This document shows, in pieces, positions 9,395 to 17,448 of a DNA stretch of 64,000 bases; position 1 is the first letter of the stretch; every line of letters starts with the position of its first letter. The stretch comes from Spirosoma foliorum (GTDB lineage Bacteria; Bacteroidota; Bacteroidia; Cytophagales; Spirosomataceae), in the NCBI RefSeq assembly GCF_014117325.1, contig NZ_CP059732.1:868001-932000 (forward strand), in the 5' to 3' direction. The notes beneath the pieces were generated by a model. That model made no database searches. It worked only from the letters and a program-made list of their open reading frames with translations, and was not told where the DNA came from. The position numbers and the translations under genes are program-made.

Positions 9395-9877
9395 GTGAGA
9401 AAAAAGGTAGTTGTTTCAGTACCCAAGCACTTAAAAAAGTATCTTTTAAATCCTGAATTTGGCAACATCGAGCCAGATGGTGGCCTGTATGTTGGGGGGC
9501 GTTCGTTGATTCGGGCACAGATCTCCAGTATGATTGTGGCGATTCCTTACGTTTACCAACGAGTTGAACCAAGCGGCAACAATCTAACCATCTGGTATAG
9601 CTGCCGGGATAAAACCCACGAAGTGCCACCCGAAAAAATCAGCATTCTGGCCAAAGCCCTGGATGAGCTCTTTAGGCGTTCGCTGATTATCGAAGTACGG
9701 GCCTTACATGGACTTTGTGGAGGTGACTACTCCCGGTTTATTCGGAGCTTTCTGGAGCGTTACCAAATCGAGCCGGATGTGGATGTGGATTTTGAAACCA
9801 TCCGCAAAATTTATCGGGATTATCTGGAGCGAGTGGACAAGCAAACCAGAGCCGCCGAAAAAAATATTTTTGCCTAA
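9395..9877 (+). CDS. Hypothetical protein of phage late region
   Basis: 160 residues with a basic start (RKKVVVSVPKHLKKYL) and a C-terminal helix ending KQTRAAEKNIFA. The only usable in-frame start is GTG at 9395, because a TGA lies in frame at 9374-9376. A Cys in ALHGLCGGDYSRFIRSFLERY and the mixed charged helices give no known family. The gene is isolated: 268 bases of AT-rich DNA lie upstream and a 20-bp tandem repeat plus a strong terminator follow. It could be a regulatory or DNA-binding protein with its own transcript; this is a guess from isolation and basic charge only. Confidence 0.55.
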   Translation: MRKKVVVSVPKHLKKYLLNPEFGNIEPDGGLYVGGRSLIRAQISSMIVAIPYVYQRVEPSGNNLTIWYSCRDKTHEVPPEKISILAKALDELFRRSLIIEVRALHGLCGGDYSRFIRSFLERYQIEPDVDVDFETIRKIYRDYLERVDKQTRAAEKNIFA

Positions 9878-9880
9878 CCT

Positions 9881-9950
9881 GTCCGGCTGGGCGCAACATT
9901 GTCCGGCTGAGAGCAACATTGTCCGACTGAGTGCAAAAGTATCCGGGCTA
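9881..9950. repeat. Three and a half tandem copies of a 20-base repeat
   Basis: Copies at 9881-9900 (gtccggctgggcgcaacatt), 9901-9920 (gtccggctgagagcaacatt) and 9921-9940 (gtccgactgagtgcaaaagt), then a partial copy atccgggct. The period is two helical turns, so equal faces of the DNA are presented. The array starts 4 bases after a stop codon and ends 10 bases before a terminator. Confidence 0.85.
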
Positions 9951-9959
9951 AACTAGCCC

Positions 9960-9994
9960 AAAAAGAGCCCCTACGGCGCGTAGAGGCTCTTTTT
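9960..9994 (+). terminator. Strong 15-bp intrinsic terminator
   Basis: Arms 9960-9974 and 9980-9994 pair with one mismatch around the loop ggcgc. The A5 and T5 ends and the T-rich continuation fit a bidirectional terminator closing the 9395-9877 transcript. Confidence 0.85.
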
Positions 9995-10057
9995 GTTTTG
10001 GAAAGTGGCCTAAAATCCAGTCCTTTCCAGCGGCTAAGTAGGTGGCTACTTTTGGCT

Positions 10058-10630
10058 ATGCAAGTAACAGAGAGCCGGATAGGCTTAACACTCCAGCAGC
10101 CAAATGCTGGCCAGGTGGCTAGGCTCAAGCTCCTACCCATTGAGCAGGTGCTGGCCATCCTTTCACCCGATGAGCTGCCGGTGGTGGGCTCCCCCAAAAC
10201 CGTTTCTAAGAATGCGCTCAATGTGGTGGCAGGCGCTCCACTCACTGAGCTAGTATTTCCAGCGGGTGGCTGCACCATGCAGGAAACCAGCCAGGCCGAT
10301 CCAACGGGAGCGGGCACCATTTGGGAGCTGACCCTGGAGGCCGCACTACCCCGAAACCAGCCAGCGCTCACCGACTGGCTAGAGACGAACCAGGCCAGGC
10401 GATGGCTGGCCATTTGGCTGGATCGAAACGGCCAGGCCTACCTGGCCGGAGAACCCGGCAACGGCCTCCGATTGGAAATAAACCGAACTATCGGAGCGCT
10501 CAACTATGTGCAGGTAACAGCCAAAGCCAGGAGCTGGCACCCTGCCTGGTTTCTGGAAACCTTCGACAGCACCACCCTCTTTGCCGATGTCGATTTTGAT
10601 TCAGCCTTTGACATTTCTTTTAACGCTTAA
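10058..10630 (+). CDS. Phage tail-module hypothetical protein
   Basis: The open frame begins with TTG at 9998, only 4 bases after a terminator, but the ATG at 10058 (MQVTESRIGLTL...) gives a better start and has an aggtgg motif upstream. From there the protein is about 190 residues. It is rich in Leu, Ala and Trp, with ALPRNQPALTDWLETNQARRWLAIWLDRNG split between two helices and a C-terminal acidic beta segment (ADVDFDSAFDISF). It sits 21 bases before the tail-fibre gene and should be a tail or baseplate component. I do not recognise a named family. Confidence 0.55.
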   Translation: MQVTESRIGLTLQQPNAGQVARLKLLPIEQVLAILSPDELPVVGSPKTVSKNALNVVAGAPLTELVFPAGGCTMQETSQADPTGAGTIWELTLEAALPRNQPALTDWLETNQARRWLAIWLDRNGQAYLAGEPGNGLRLEINRTIGALNYVQVTAKARSWHPAWFLETFDSTTLFADVDFDSAFDISFNA

Positions 10631-10651
10631 TAACCACTTATAAACAAGCCG

Positions 10652-11788
10652 ATGGCAGCACCCGACGACAGCGCTTTAAAGGCGCTCATTGATTCAAACA
10701 TTCCAGATGCCACTCCGACCCAACAGCGGAGAGGTAAAGCCTCATTTGTACGCTATGTACTGTATCAACTCATTGATTGGGTAAAGACCGCTATCAATGG
10801 CAACCTATCCACCTGGCTACGTACAAGTGATAGCACACCAGGCGGTGCCAATAATGAGGGCGTATTTAGGACAGGAGCCGTTACCTTATTTGGTGGCCTA
10901 ACAACAAGAGGAATAAGCAATGCAACGAACATGGTTGATAGTATTGCTGGTCAGGTAGCGCTCCAAGTTCAGGGCCAGGGTAACGGCAAGGCGGCTATTA
11001 TCGAGTTTCACATACCAGGCATAGCGATTCCCCAATTAGGCGTAGATCCTGATTTGGTGTTAAAATGGCGACCTTATCAGGGGGTGTTGGCGTATCCCTT
11101 GATTATAAACGAACTATCGCCATTGTTAAAACTGTCATCGACTTTTGGCAACAAACGAATATCACTCTGGGATACCTACAATAACGACCATCAATTTTTT
11201 GGATTCGGCGTGAACAGCGCTACACTCCGTTACCAAGTAGGAGAAGCGGGCTCTAACCACATTTTTTATGCTGGCACATCGCCCGCAACGAGTCAAGAAC
11301 TCATGCGGATACAGGGAGATGGCAAAATAGGTATTGGTACGCCAGCGGGACAAACGCCATCCTATCCAGTAGACATAAATATGTCAAACCCAGCAAGCGG
11401 GGTTTTCCTGAATCTTTACAATCGGTCAACCAGTGCCCAGAACGGGGCGCTAATGCAGTTCGGCCAAAAGGATGTTACTACCTGGACAATCGGTTGTTTA
11501 GGCACCGAAAGCACCTTTGTCATATCGGGCTGGAGTGGAGCCGGACAGTCTGAATGGGTTAGAATATTAGGAGCCAGTGGATTTATGGGACTAGGCACTA
11601 GTGCACCCACATCTAAAATGCACTTAAAAGGAACCACCGGCCACCAGCAGCTCCGACTGGAAACCAGCTACACACCAACCAGCACCAGCGACGCAAACGG
11701 CCAGGTAGGGCAAATCTGCTGGAGTGATACCTATTTCTACGTAAAAACCACGGCTGGCTGGAAACGGGCAGCACTCACCACGTTTTAA
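10652..11788 (+). CDS. Phage tail fibre protein
   Basis: 378 residues. A short helical N-terminus (about 1-50, including KASFVRYVLYQLIDWVKTAI), which probably attaches to the tail, is followed by beta-rich, Gly/Ser/Thr-rich segments. Repeated GIGT/GLGT turns (GKIGIGTPAG, GFMGLGTSAPTSKMHLKG) are typical of Bacteroidota tail fibres. The C-terminus is a compact head (QVGQICWSDTYFYVKTTAGWKRAAL) seen at the tips of many such fibres, where receptor contact is expected. Next to the structural genes 10058-10630 and 11802-12254. Host-range role inferred from family. Confidence 0.75.
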   Translation: MAAPDDSALKALIDSNIPDATPTQQRRGKASFVRYVLYQLIDWVKTAINGNLSTWLRTSDSTPGGANNEGVFRTGAVTLFGGLTTRGISNATNMVDSIAGQVALQVQGQGNGKAAIIEFHIPGIAIPQLGVDPDLVLKWRPYQGVLAYPLIINELSPLLKLSSTFGNKRISLWDTYNNDHQFFGFGVNSATLRYQVGEAGSNHIFYAGTSPATSQELMRIQGDGKIGIGTPAGQTPSYPVDINMSNPASGVFLNLYNRSTSAQNGALMQFGQKDVTTWTIGCLGTESTFVISGWSGAGQSEWVRILGASGFMGLGTSAPTSKMHLKGTTGHQQLRLETSYTPTSTSDANGQVGQICWSDTYFYVKTTAGWKRAALTTF

Positions 11789-11801
11789 TCTTTTTTGACC
11801 A

Positions 11802-12254
11802 ATGAATGCAATACATAACCACATTTCCAGTGAGGCCATCACTGGCTTAAGCCGGATAGGCGAACATGAGAATTTCGTGATTACGCGGGATCTCAATATG
11901 GTGCAACAGGTACGAATAATTACCCTAGATGCCTCTAGTGGCCTACCGATTACGGAGCAGATCCTGGCCGACGAATCATTAACATCCGATCAGAAAAAGG
12001 CGGCTCTCCAGCGGTATGCCGATCAGATTGTTACGCGGCAAACGGATGGCTCTTATGTGGACTTTCAAGGCCGAGTCGTACCAGCCGACTACGAAGGCGA
12101 GTCGATAAGCCAGCGGGATTTTTTCCAATCCATTACGCTTGGATCGCTCAAACAAATGGGTGTAGCCATCAACGATTCCACCAGTGTGGCCAGCCTCATT
12201 TACCTACTCATTCAGCGGGAAATTGCCAACATTGACAGCAGAGGAGGCCTGTAA
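11802..12254 (+). CDS. Small phage late protein after the tail fibre
   Basis: 150 residues, 13 bases after the tail-fibre stop. Its stop codon TAA and the ATG of the next gene share a base (TAATG at 12252-12256), so the two are translationally coupled. The middle carries LDASSGLPITEQILADESLTSDQKKAALQRYADQIVTRQTDG, a helical unit, and the C-terminus is hydrophobic-helical (SLIYLLIQREIANI). It could be a fibre chaperone or trimerisation helper, judged only by its position after the fibre. No named family recognised. Confidence 0.55.
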   Translation: MNAIHNHISSEAITGLSRIGEHENFVITRDLNMVQQVRIITLDASSGLPITEQILADESLTSDQKKAALQRYADQIVTRQTDGSYVDFQGRVVPADYEGESISQRDFFQSITLGSLKQMGVAINDSTSVASLIYLLIQREIANIDSRGGL

Positions 12255-12763
12255 TGGAGCAACAGAAACCGATGGCTTTTTTACATCACCTACCAGACTT
12301 CGACTTAGACCGCGCTTTATTAATTGCGCTTTCTGATTCGTTTTACTGCCTGCCGGTGGTCATTGATAGCCGACTGGAGAAGCCGGATCAAATGACGGTT
12401 TTGCAGGATGTGCTGGTGGAGCTGGCCGATCACAAACTATTGCTCATTCCTGCCGATTTTATTACCGATTGCCACAGCACTCCACCCTGGAGCCAGAGCC
12501 TGCTGCCTGCATACGATAACCTTACCAACCTGGCAGCAGTGGCTCACGATAGGCTGTATATGGATTGGGAAAAGTTCGCAGATCTCTACGTTGAAATAAA
12601 GGCGCTTGGCGATAGCGCTGACAGGGCTTATGCCGATGGGGTTTACTTTGAACTGATGGAACGCTTTAAGCCTGGTAGTTTCCGAAATAAGCTCTATTAC
12701 GCGGCTGTACGGCTTTTTGGCTGGTGGCGTTGGCGAAAGTTTCGCCGTAAGGCTCCCTCTTAA
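12254..12763 (+). CDS. DUF1353-family phage protein
   Basis: 169 residues. The segment LLIPADFITDCHSTPPW (about 73-89) followed by LAAVAHDRLY (about 95-104) matches the DUF1353 signature (I-P-x-x-F-x-T-D-x-x-S-x-P ... H-D-x-L-Y). DUF1353 proteins occur in phage and prophage lysis/tail-end neighbourhoods; their function is not established. The C-terminus is amphipathic and very basic (RLFGWWRWRKFRRK), suggesting membrane contact. It is translationally coupled to the gene before it. The C-terminal membrane-active look raises a lysis role as a possibility, but there is no direct evidence. Confidence 0.75.
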   Translation: MEQQKPMAFLHHLPDFDLDRALLIALSDSFYCLPVVIDSRLEKPDQMTVLQDVLVELADHKLLLIPADFITDCHSTPPWSQSLLPAYDNLTNLAAVAHDRLYMDWEKFADLYVEIKALGDSADRAYADGVYFELMERFKPGSFRNKLYYAAVRLFGWWRWRKFRRKAPS

Positions 12764-12841
12764 TCTGTAACCAAACTTTATTTATTAACTAATAGCCAAA
12801 CGTTGTGTTGTACTAGATAATACTACTCAACTTTATGTAAA

Positions 12842-13276
12842 ATGGGAAATCATGGCCCGATTATTATTATCGACGAAGATGAAGACGACAGAGAACTAGT
12901 TTCCACAATTTTAAATCAGATTGCTCCTGACACTCAAATTATTTTCCTTGAAAATGGTCAGCAGTTATTGGACTATTTAGAAAAAACGGATCAGTTACCT
13001 TTTCTAATTATTTCTGAAATCTTCACCCCCATACTTAATGGACTGGAGGTAATGGAGCGCTTAAACCAACTCTCAGCTTTAAAGTCAAAAGCAATTCCAT
13101 TTATTCTCTTGACCTCTCCAGTTGATAAACATTTGGTTGAAGAAGCGTATAAAGTTCACGTTCAAGGTATTTTTGAAAAGAAGCCTAGTCTTGAGGAAAT
13201 GAAAGTTCAACTCCAGGCAATTCTGGATTATTGGACCTTAAGCTTAGAGCCAAATCAATTTGAGGGGAAAAAGTAG
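12842..13276 (+). CDS. Single-domain receiver protein with Glu at the phosphorylation site
   Basis: 144 residues, a lone REC domain. The acidic pocket is present (IIIIDEDEDDREL, residues 7-19), as is the switch Thr in FILLTSP and the Lys in FEKKPSL. The phosphoacceptor Asp is replaced by Glu59 (LIISEIFTPILNG). In known response regulators Asp-to-Glu often mimics the phosphorylated state. No output domain or kinase is nearby. It faces a second REC gene across 17 bases. It lies in a host-like, AT-richer stretch between phage genes and is probably cargo. Which process it acts on cannot be told. Confidence 0.8.
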   Translation: MGNHGPIIIIDEDEDDRELVSTILNQIAPDTQIIFLENGQQLLDYLEKTDQLPFLIISEIFTPILNGLEVMERLNQLSALKSKAIPFILLTSPVDKHLVEEAYKVHVQGIFEKKPSLEEMKVQLQAILDYWTLSLEPNQFEGKK

Positions 13277-13293
13277 AGAGGAAGCTAACTTAG

Positions 13294-13695
13294 TTATGCT
13301 GCAAGGCTCCAGGTATCTATAAAGGATTTAACTGTTTTTATAAGATCTATATGATTTGACGATTTTGTGACAAATCCACTCGCTCCTAATTGCATTGACT
13401 TTACGAGATCATTCTGGTCGGTTGACGTTGTAAAAATGACAATCGGCAAATCTTGAAATGTAGCGGTAGCCCGAACTTCCTGTAAGGTCTCAAAGCCATT
13501 TTGGCGCTGCATATTTAAGTCAAGGAGAATGAGCTGAGGTAAAACAGTGGCCTGTTGTAAATTAGGTAGTAACTGATCCCCATCACTTAACAGTTTAACG
13601 TCAATGGGTGGCTTAATGGACTCGAAAGCTAGCTTGATGAAATATTGATCATCTTCATCATCTTCCACAACCCATACAGGTAGTTTATGATTCAT
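13294..13695 (-). CDS. Single-domain receiver (REC) response regulator
   Basis: 133 residues. Canonical REC residues: acidic pair in VVEDDEDD (10-16), phosphoacceptor Asp59 in LILLDLNMQRQNG, Thr in VIFTTST, and Lys in GFVTKSS. It resembles Rcp1-type lone receivers that usually pair with a phytochrome or hybrid kinase; none is in this window. Its phosphoacceptor is at the same residue number as Glu59 of the convergent gene at 12842, so the two are likely paralogues that diverged in phosphorylation. It is transcribed against the late genes. Confidence 0.85.
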   Translation of the reverse strand: MNHKLPVWVVEDDEDDQYFIKLAFESIKPPIDVKLLSDGDQLLPNLQQATVLPQLILLDLNMQRQNGFETLQEVRATATFQDLPIVIFTTSTDQNDLVKSMQLGASGFVTKSSNHIDLIKTVKSFIDTWSLAA

Positions 13696-13863
13696 GGTAA
13701 ATACAGTCTGGTTACGGAGATTATGCTTAATTCGAATAGCTAATGTACGAATTATTAGGCATTTAAGATTGGCTAAATGTATGAATATATTTAATTTAAT
13801 ACATTAAAATTCCTTAAAATACTTGAGCAATTGTACTTAGTTAGATTTAATGTAAAATATATA

Positions 13864-13890
13864 AGCCCCTAGTTACTAGAGGCTTTTTTT
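13864..13890 (+). terminator. Intrinsic terminator with T7 tail and no clear upstream gene
   Basis: Agcc-c-ctag and ctag-a-ggct pair around tta, followed by seven T. The nearest plus-strand gene upstream ends at 13276, and a minus-strand gene lies between. It precedes the head-protease gene at 13960. It is either the displaced terminator of the late gene 12254-12763 or the end of a small RNA from the AT-rich 13696-13863 interval. Confidence 0.7.
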
Positions 13891-13959
13891 ATGTCCTTTT
13901 GAGTAGGTAAAAAGAGCCTCACTTTCGTGGCAGATAGTTAATACCAATCTGTATAACGA

Positions 13960-14829
13960 ATGAGAGGAGTCAATTTTTCGGGCCTCTGGAGCCTTGACAC
14001 AACCTTTGCCATGCAAATGCAGGGCATTATCCAGCCACGGCTGGCTAATGGCAAAGACCCTTTACCTTTCTCCTATATCTCCACTCATCCATCTGCCCAA
14101 CTGCCAGCCGATATGCCAAAAGTAATGGCAGGTTCCTCCTCCTATTACAGTTATGTGGCCGATGTGTACACCAGCTCTGGTGTATGTGTAATCCCGATCC
14201 AGGGAGCACTCTCACGGTATGGCTTATGCTCTTGGGGGTATGAGGATTTAGCGGGTATTCTGCAAGCGGCAGAACTCTCCGACACCGTACAGGCGGTACT
14301 GCTTAAGATGGACACGCCAGGCGGGGCCGTGGATGGCTTAAAGGCGGCAGCGGAGGCCATACGGGCCATGACTAAAACCGTAAACGTCTGGACGAACTTT
14401 TGTGCATCGGCAGGCTACTTTCTGGCCAGCCAGGCAGGCCAGATATGGCTGGAAGATCAGACGCTGCCAACCATCGGCAGCATTGGCACCATGATGGTGT
14501 ACGAGAACCGCAGCAAGGCGCTGGAGATGCAAGGGCTGGACATTCGGATTTTCAGAGCCAGCGGCTCCACAGAGAAAAACCTGGCTAATGGTATAGAGCC
14601 ACTCGCTCCAGAAGTGGAGGCCGAAATGCAGGCCATGCTGGATAGCGCCCAAAAGGAATTTGTGGGCTATGTCCGACGCGGCAGGGCTGGCCTACTGACT
14701 TCCGATGAGTGGAGCACAGGCAAAATGTACGGGGTTCGGGAGGGCATTAAGTTAGGTCTGGCCGATAAGGTGGGATCATTTCAACAGGCTTTTAAAGCCA
14801 CAGTTCAAGCGTTTAAACAATCCAAATAA
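13960..14829 (+). CDS. S49-family (SppA/ClpP-like) phage head maturation protease
   Basis: 289 residues. LLKMDTPGGAVDG (about 114-126) is the oxyanion-site loop, and NFCASAGYFLAS places the nucleophile at Ser150. TLPTIGSIGTMMVYENRSKALEMQG (169-193) holds the lysine expected as general base (Lys186). This is the arrangement of lambda gpC-type S49 proteases, which cleave the scaffold during head assembly. The stop TAA is followed directly by the ATG of the scaffold candidate, so the two are co-expressed. The preceding gap (13696-13959) is AT-rich and contains a terminator. Confidence 0.85.
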   Translation: MRGVNFSGLWSLDTTFAMQMQGIIQPRLANGKDPLPFSYISTHPSAQLPADMPKVMAGSSSYYSYVADVYTSSGVCVIPIQGALSRYGLCSWGYEDLAGILQAAELSDTVQAVLLKMDTPGGAVDGLKAAAEAIRAMTKTVNVWTNFCASAGYFLASQAGQIWLEDQTLPTIGSIGTMMVYENRSKALEMQGLDIRIFRASGSTEKNLANGIEPLAPEVEAEMQAMLDSAQKEFVGYVRRGRAGLLTSDEWSTGKMYGVREGIKLGLADKVGSFQQAFKATVQAFKQSK

Positions 14830-15279
14830 ATGGCAGCAGTAAAGCAGACGGTGGCCACGTTTATGGCCTCCTTTTTCGGAAAATCCGAGAAGGTAATTTC
14901 TGAGAAGCTCTCCACCGATGAGCACAACGATTTCACGAGTGAGGTGTTAGGCCTTACGCAAAAACTGGAGGAGATCCAGGGCGAAAAAACCACTCTGGAG
15001 GGCAAGGTCACTGGCCTAGAGAGTCAGATCACAGAAAAGGCCGGAAAGATTACCGAGCTAGAGGGCAAGGTTACTGGCCTGGAGGGTAAAGTTACCGAGC
15101 TGGAGGGCCAAAAGACCGCAGCCGAAACCGAGGGCGGCAAATACAAAGCCTGGTTTGAGAAACAAGCCGGGATAGGCGCTCAACTGCCAGAGGCAGATGC
15201 CAGCAACGCAGACGGAGCTCAAGCGCTCACCAGCTACAATGCCACCGCGCTGGAGACGTACCGACGAGCACAGAAATAG
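14830..15279 (+). CDS. Coiled-coil capsid scaffolding protein candidate
   Basis: 149 residues. A heptad block (about 35-105) is made of near-identical units such as LEGKVTGLE, repeated about five times, which predicts a rod-like coiled coil. The C-terminus is compact (YKAWFEKQAG...). The gene lies directly between the protease (zero gap) and the major capsid gene, the usual place of a scaffold. The tandem repeats may have arisen by slippage. Assignment rests on position and coiled coil, since scaffolds are poorly conserved. Confidence 0.7.
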   Translation: MAAVKQTVATFMASFFGKSEKVISEKLSTDEHNDFTSEVLGLTQKLEEIQGEKTTLEGKVTGLESQITEKAGKITELEGKVTGLEGKVTELEGQKTAAETEGGKYKAWFEKQAGIGAQLPEADASNADGAQALTSYNATALETYRRAQK

Positions 15280-15345
15280 CGCCCTGAGACGGACAGTCAT
15301 CTAATAAGTAACAACTTTTCAACTATTTTTTTTCAATCACTTTAC

Positions 15346-16320
15346 ATGGCACAAACACAAGGCTACGATTTTAGTAAGTTGCCATCGGCCTTAATGCAGG
15401 TTTTCGATGGACGAAAAGAGATTATTACGGACGTTCTGACCGATGGAGAGGCCAAGATCCGGGAGCTCTATCAAATGTTAGTCACCGACAATAAGAGCCC
15501 GCTCATCAATCTCCAGATCATGGATATTTTACGGGCGGCATCGGATGACTTTAACCCATCCGCCAATGCACTCCAGTTCGGTGCCCGTATTCCCACCTTT
15601 GAGGATGTCGATATTGATTTGCAATTCACGACCGGCGAAATTCAAACGCTTTTCCGTTCGTATCTCCAGTACGTTAAAGGATTAACCTCCGAGAAGGAAG
15701 TGCTGGCCAATCCGTTCGAGGTGTTCTTTTTGTCGCAAATCTTGCGTACTGCCAGAGCTAATTTGATTGAAAAAGCGAGCTGGAAAGCGGTTAAAAACGC
15801 CAGCAATACGGGTTCAGTCTATGCCATTACGGGCTTACTCTCCAAGCTCACGGCAGCTCGCACCGCCCTGGAAATTCCAGCGGCTCAAGTCATGACCGCA
15901 GCCGCTACGATTGACGACACCAACAGCTATGAGCAGGCTATTGCGTTGTGTGCCGTTGTAGAAGCTCAAAACCAGGCCATGCTGGAGATCCCGGTGCAAT
16001 TCCGTTGTTCGCCAGGTATGGCGCGAAGCATCAACCGACGACGACAAGCCAAATTCCCCAACACGGTACGGCCTAACGAGGTGATGCGAGTAATGGATAA
16101 CTATGAGAATATTACCCTTACTCCCGATGTGGGCTTAACGGGCAAATCGACTATGCTTATCACACCAGGCTCAAACATGAATTTCGTGTGCAACGAGGAT
16201 GTAGCGGCCTACACCTTAACAGTGGTGAAGGATGTAAAAGCCATCAAAATTAACATTCGGATGAGTGTTGGCTTTGATTTCGGCTTTGGCAAATTCGTTT
16301 TCCAGAACGACAAAGTGTAA
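15346..16320 (+). CDS. Major capsid protein
   Basis: 324 residues. It follows protease and scaffold genes, the standard head order. The sequence is rich in a balanced mix of helix and strand with conserved-looking segments FEVFFLSQILRTARANLIEKASWKAV and a C-terminal KAIKINIRMSVGFDFGFGKFVFQNDKV, as in HK97-fold capsids of Bacteroidota prophages. Codon use (GGTCCC-type ggc/gaa pattern with fewer tgg-cc runs) is smoother than the neighbours, consistent with high expression. There is a 66-base leader after the scaffold stop containing a poly-T stretch. Confidence 0.8.
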   Translation: MAQTQGYDFSKLPSALMQVFDGRKEIITDVLTDGEAKIRELYQMLVTDNKSPLINLQIMDILRAASDDFNPSANALQFGARIPTFEDVDIDLQFTTGEIQTLFRSYLQYVKGLTSEKEVLANPFEVFFLSQILRTARANLIEKASWKAVKNASNTGSVYAITGLLSKLTAARTALEIPAAQVMTAAATIDDTNSYEQAIALCAVVEAQNQAMLEIPVQFRCSPGMARSINRRRQAKFPNTVRPNEVMRVMDNYENITLTPDVGLTGKSTMLITPGSNMNFVCNEDVAAYTLTVVKDVKAIKINIRMSVGFDFGFGKFVFQNDKV

Positions 16321-16407
16321 TGGTTCGGCCTGGCTACTGCCAGTAGCCAGGCCGAAAGTTGTAGACAGATCCCCCAAATTTTTCTAATTAATCAATCTCG
16401 TTTTTCT

Positions 16408-17115
16408 ATGAAGTTTACCAAGTTTTTAATGGCTTCGGCTATGCTCATTTTTGCGACTGTTATCATTGCGACCACGGATAACGTACTGGCGGGCCTGATT
16501 TCGATGCCGGTTACGTCTTACGCGTTCTGGAGCGTTACAGGCGTTCGTTTGTTCGATAGCCACGGCCTGGCAATGGCCACCCTGGCCGCCATTCCCCGAA
16601 CGCCACAGCAAACCGTCAACCCAGGCGGTGCGCGGAGACTGTTCTTATGTCCTACCGATCAATTTACGGGCGAATGGCCTAAACGGGCGGATATTACGGC
16701 TGGAGAGGTAACGGTGGTTCCTGTTCTGGTAACAGGGCCACCCGCTGGCACCTTTATCGAGGTGGCCATTTCCGACAACAGTTTAAAGCTGGATGAGGGA
16801 TTAAAAGGCGCTACTGGATACCAGTCCTGGGAGCAAGGCCTGGAGCTTAAAGTGGCCGGTTATACAAAGGAGCAAGTGGCTGCAATCGAAAAGCTGTTAA
16901 ACGTGGAGGTGGTGGCGGTGGCCATCCTAACCGATGGGTTGCGGGTGGTCATGGGCACATCGTTAATGGGCTTACAGTTTGAAATTGTTCACACCACTGG
17001 AGCCAAAGGCAGCGACCGCCGAGAGTGGACGCTTAAAGCCAAAAACGATGGCTATCAGTTTGGCTACATTCCATTAGGAGCAGCGCTGGCCATTCCAGGT
17101 GTAACGCTGGTATAA
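16408..17115 (+). CDS. Phage head-associated protein with hydrophobic N-terminal extension
   Basis: 235 residues. Residues 56-235 start with MATLAAIPRTPQQTVNPGG and look like the complete soluble head protein family found beside capsid genes in Bacteroidota phages. Residues 1-55 are an unusual addition: MKFTKFLMASAMLIFATVII followed by a second hydrophobic stretch. The internal ATG at 16573 is a good alternative start that would remove the extension. Either the extension is a fused small membrane gene or the annotated start is too early. Possible roles are head decoration or head-tail connection. Confidence 0.6.
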   Translation: MKFTKFLMASAMLIFATVIIATTDNVLAGLISMPVTSYAFWSVTGVRLFDSHGLAMATLAAIPRTPQQTVNPGGARRLFLCPTDQFTGEWPKRADITAGEVTVVPVLVTGPPAGTFIEVAISDNSLKLDEGLKGATGYQSWEQGLELKVAGYTKEQVAAIEKLLNVEVVAVAILTDGLRVVMGTSLMGLQFEIVHTTGAKGSDRREWTLKAKNDGYQFGYIPLGAALAIPGVTLV

Positions 17116-17183
17116 TCACAAACTCAATTAGCTAAACCACGGCCTCCTTTGCTGGCATTGGAGGCCGTACTTTTTACATCTCA

Positions 17184-17387
17184 ATGAAAGTAGTACGAGT
17201 ATTGAATCAGGCCGAGGGTATAAAATTTGGCTTTGGTGAGCGGGATGTGGTGGTAAGTGAATCAATGGCCATTGCCGATGCCGAACGAATCCAGGGCGAT
17301 TATCCAGGGGTTTACGTGGCCGTAGTGGAGGTAGTCGATGAGCCAGCCGGAGCAGCCGCCAAAGCCGCAACACGCGGAAAGCAATAA
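17184..17387 (+). CDS. Small phage late protein
   Basis: 67 residues, between the head-associated protein and the acidic coiled-coil protein. Beta-rich N-terminal half (MKVVRVLNQAEGIKFGFGERDVVV, quoted in two parts here as VVRVLNQAEG and FGFGERDVVV) and an Ala-rich basic tail ending TRGKQ. Short proteins of this kind lie next to capsid genes as decoration or connector factors, but no family was recognised. Codon use and spacing support a real gene. Confidence 0.5.
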   Translation: MKVVRVLNQAEGIKFGFGERDVVVSESMAIADAERIQGDYPGVYVAVVEVVDEPAGAAAKAATRGKQ

Positions 17388-17448
17388 TCTGATTTACTCA
17401 ACCAACGAAAAGCATTTTAACCGACAAATCATCTTATCATAATTCCCA

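Noticed and set aside
9881-9950. CRISPR array
   Set aside because: Units are adjacent without spacers, and no cas genes are present.
9998-10057. TTG start 4 bases after a terminator
   Set aside because: ATG 10058 is preceded by a better upstream region.
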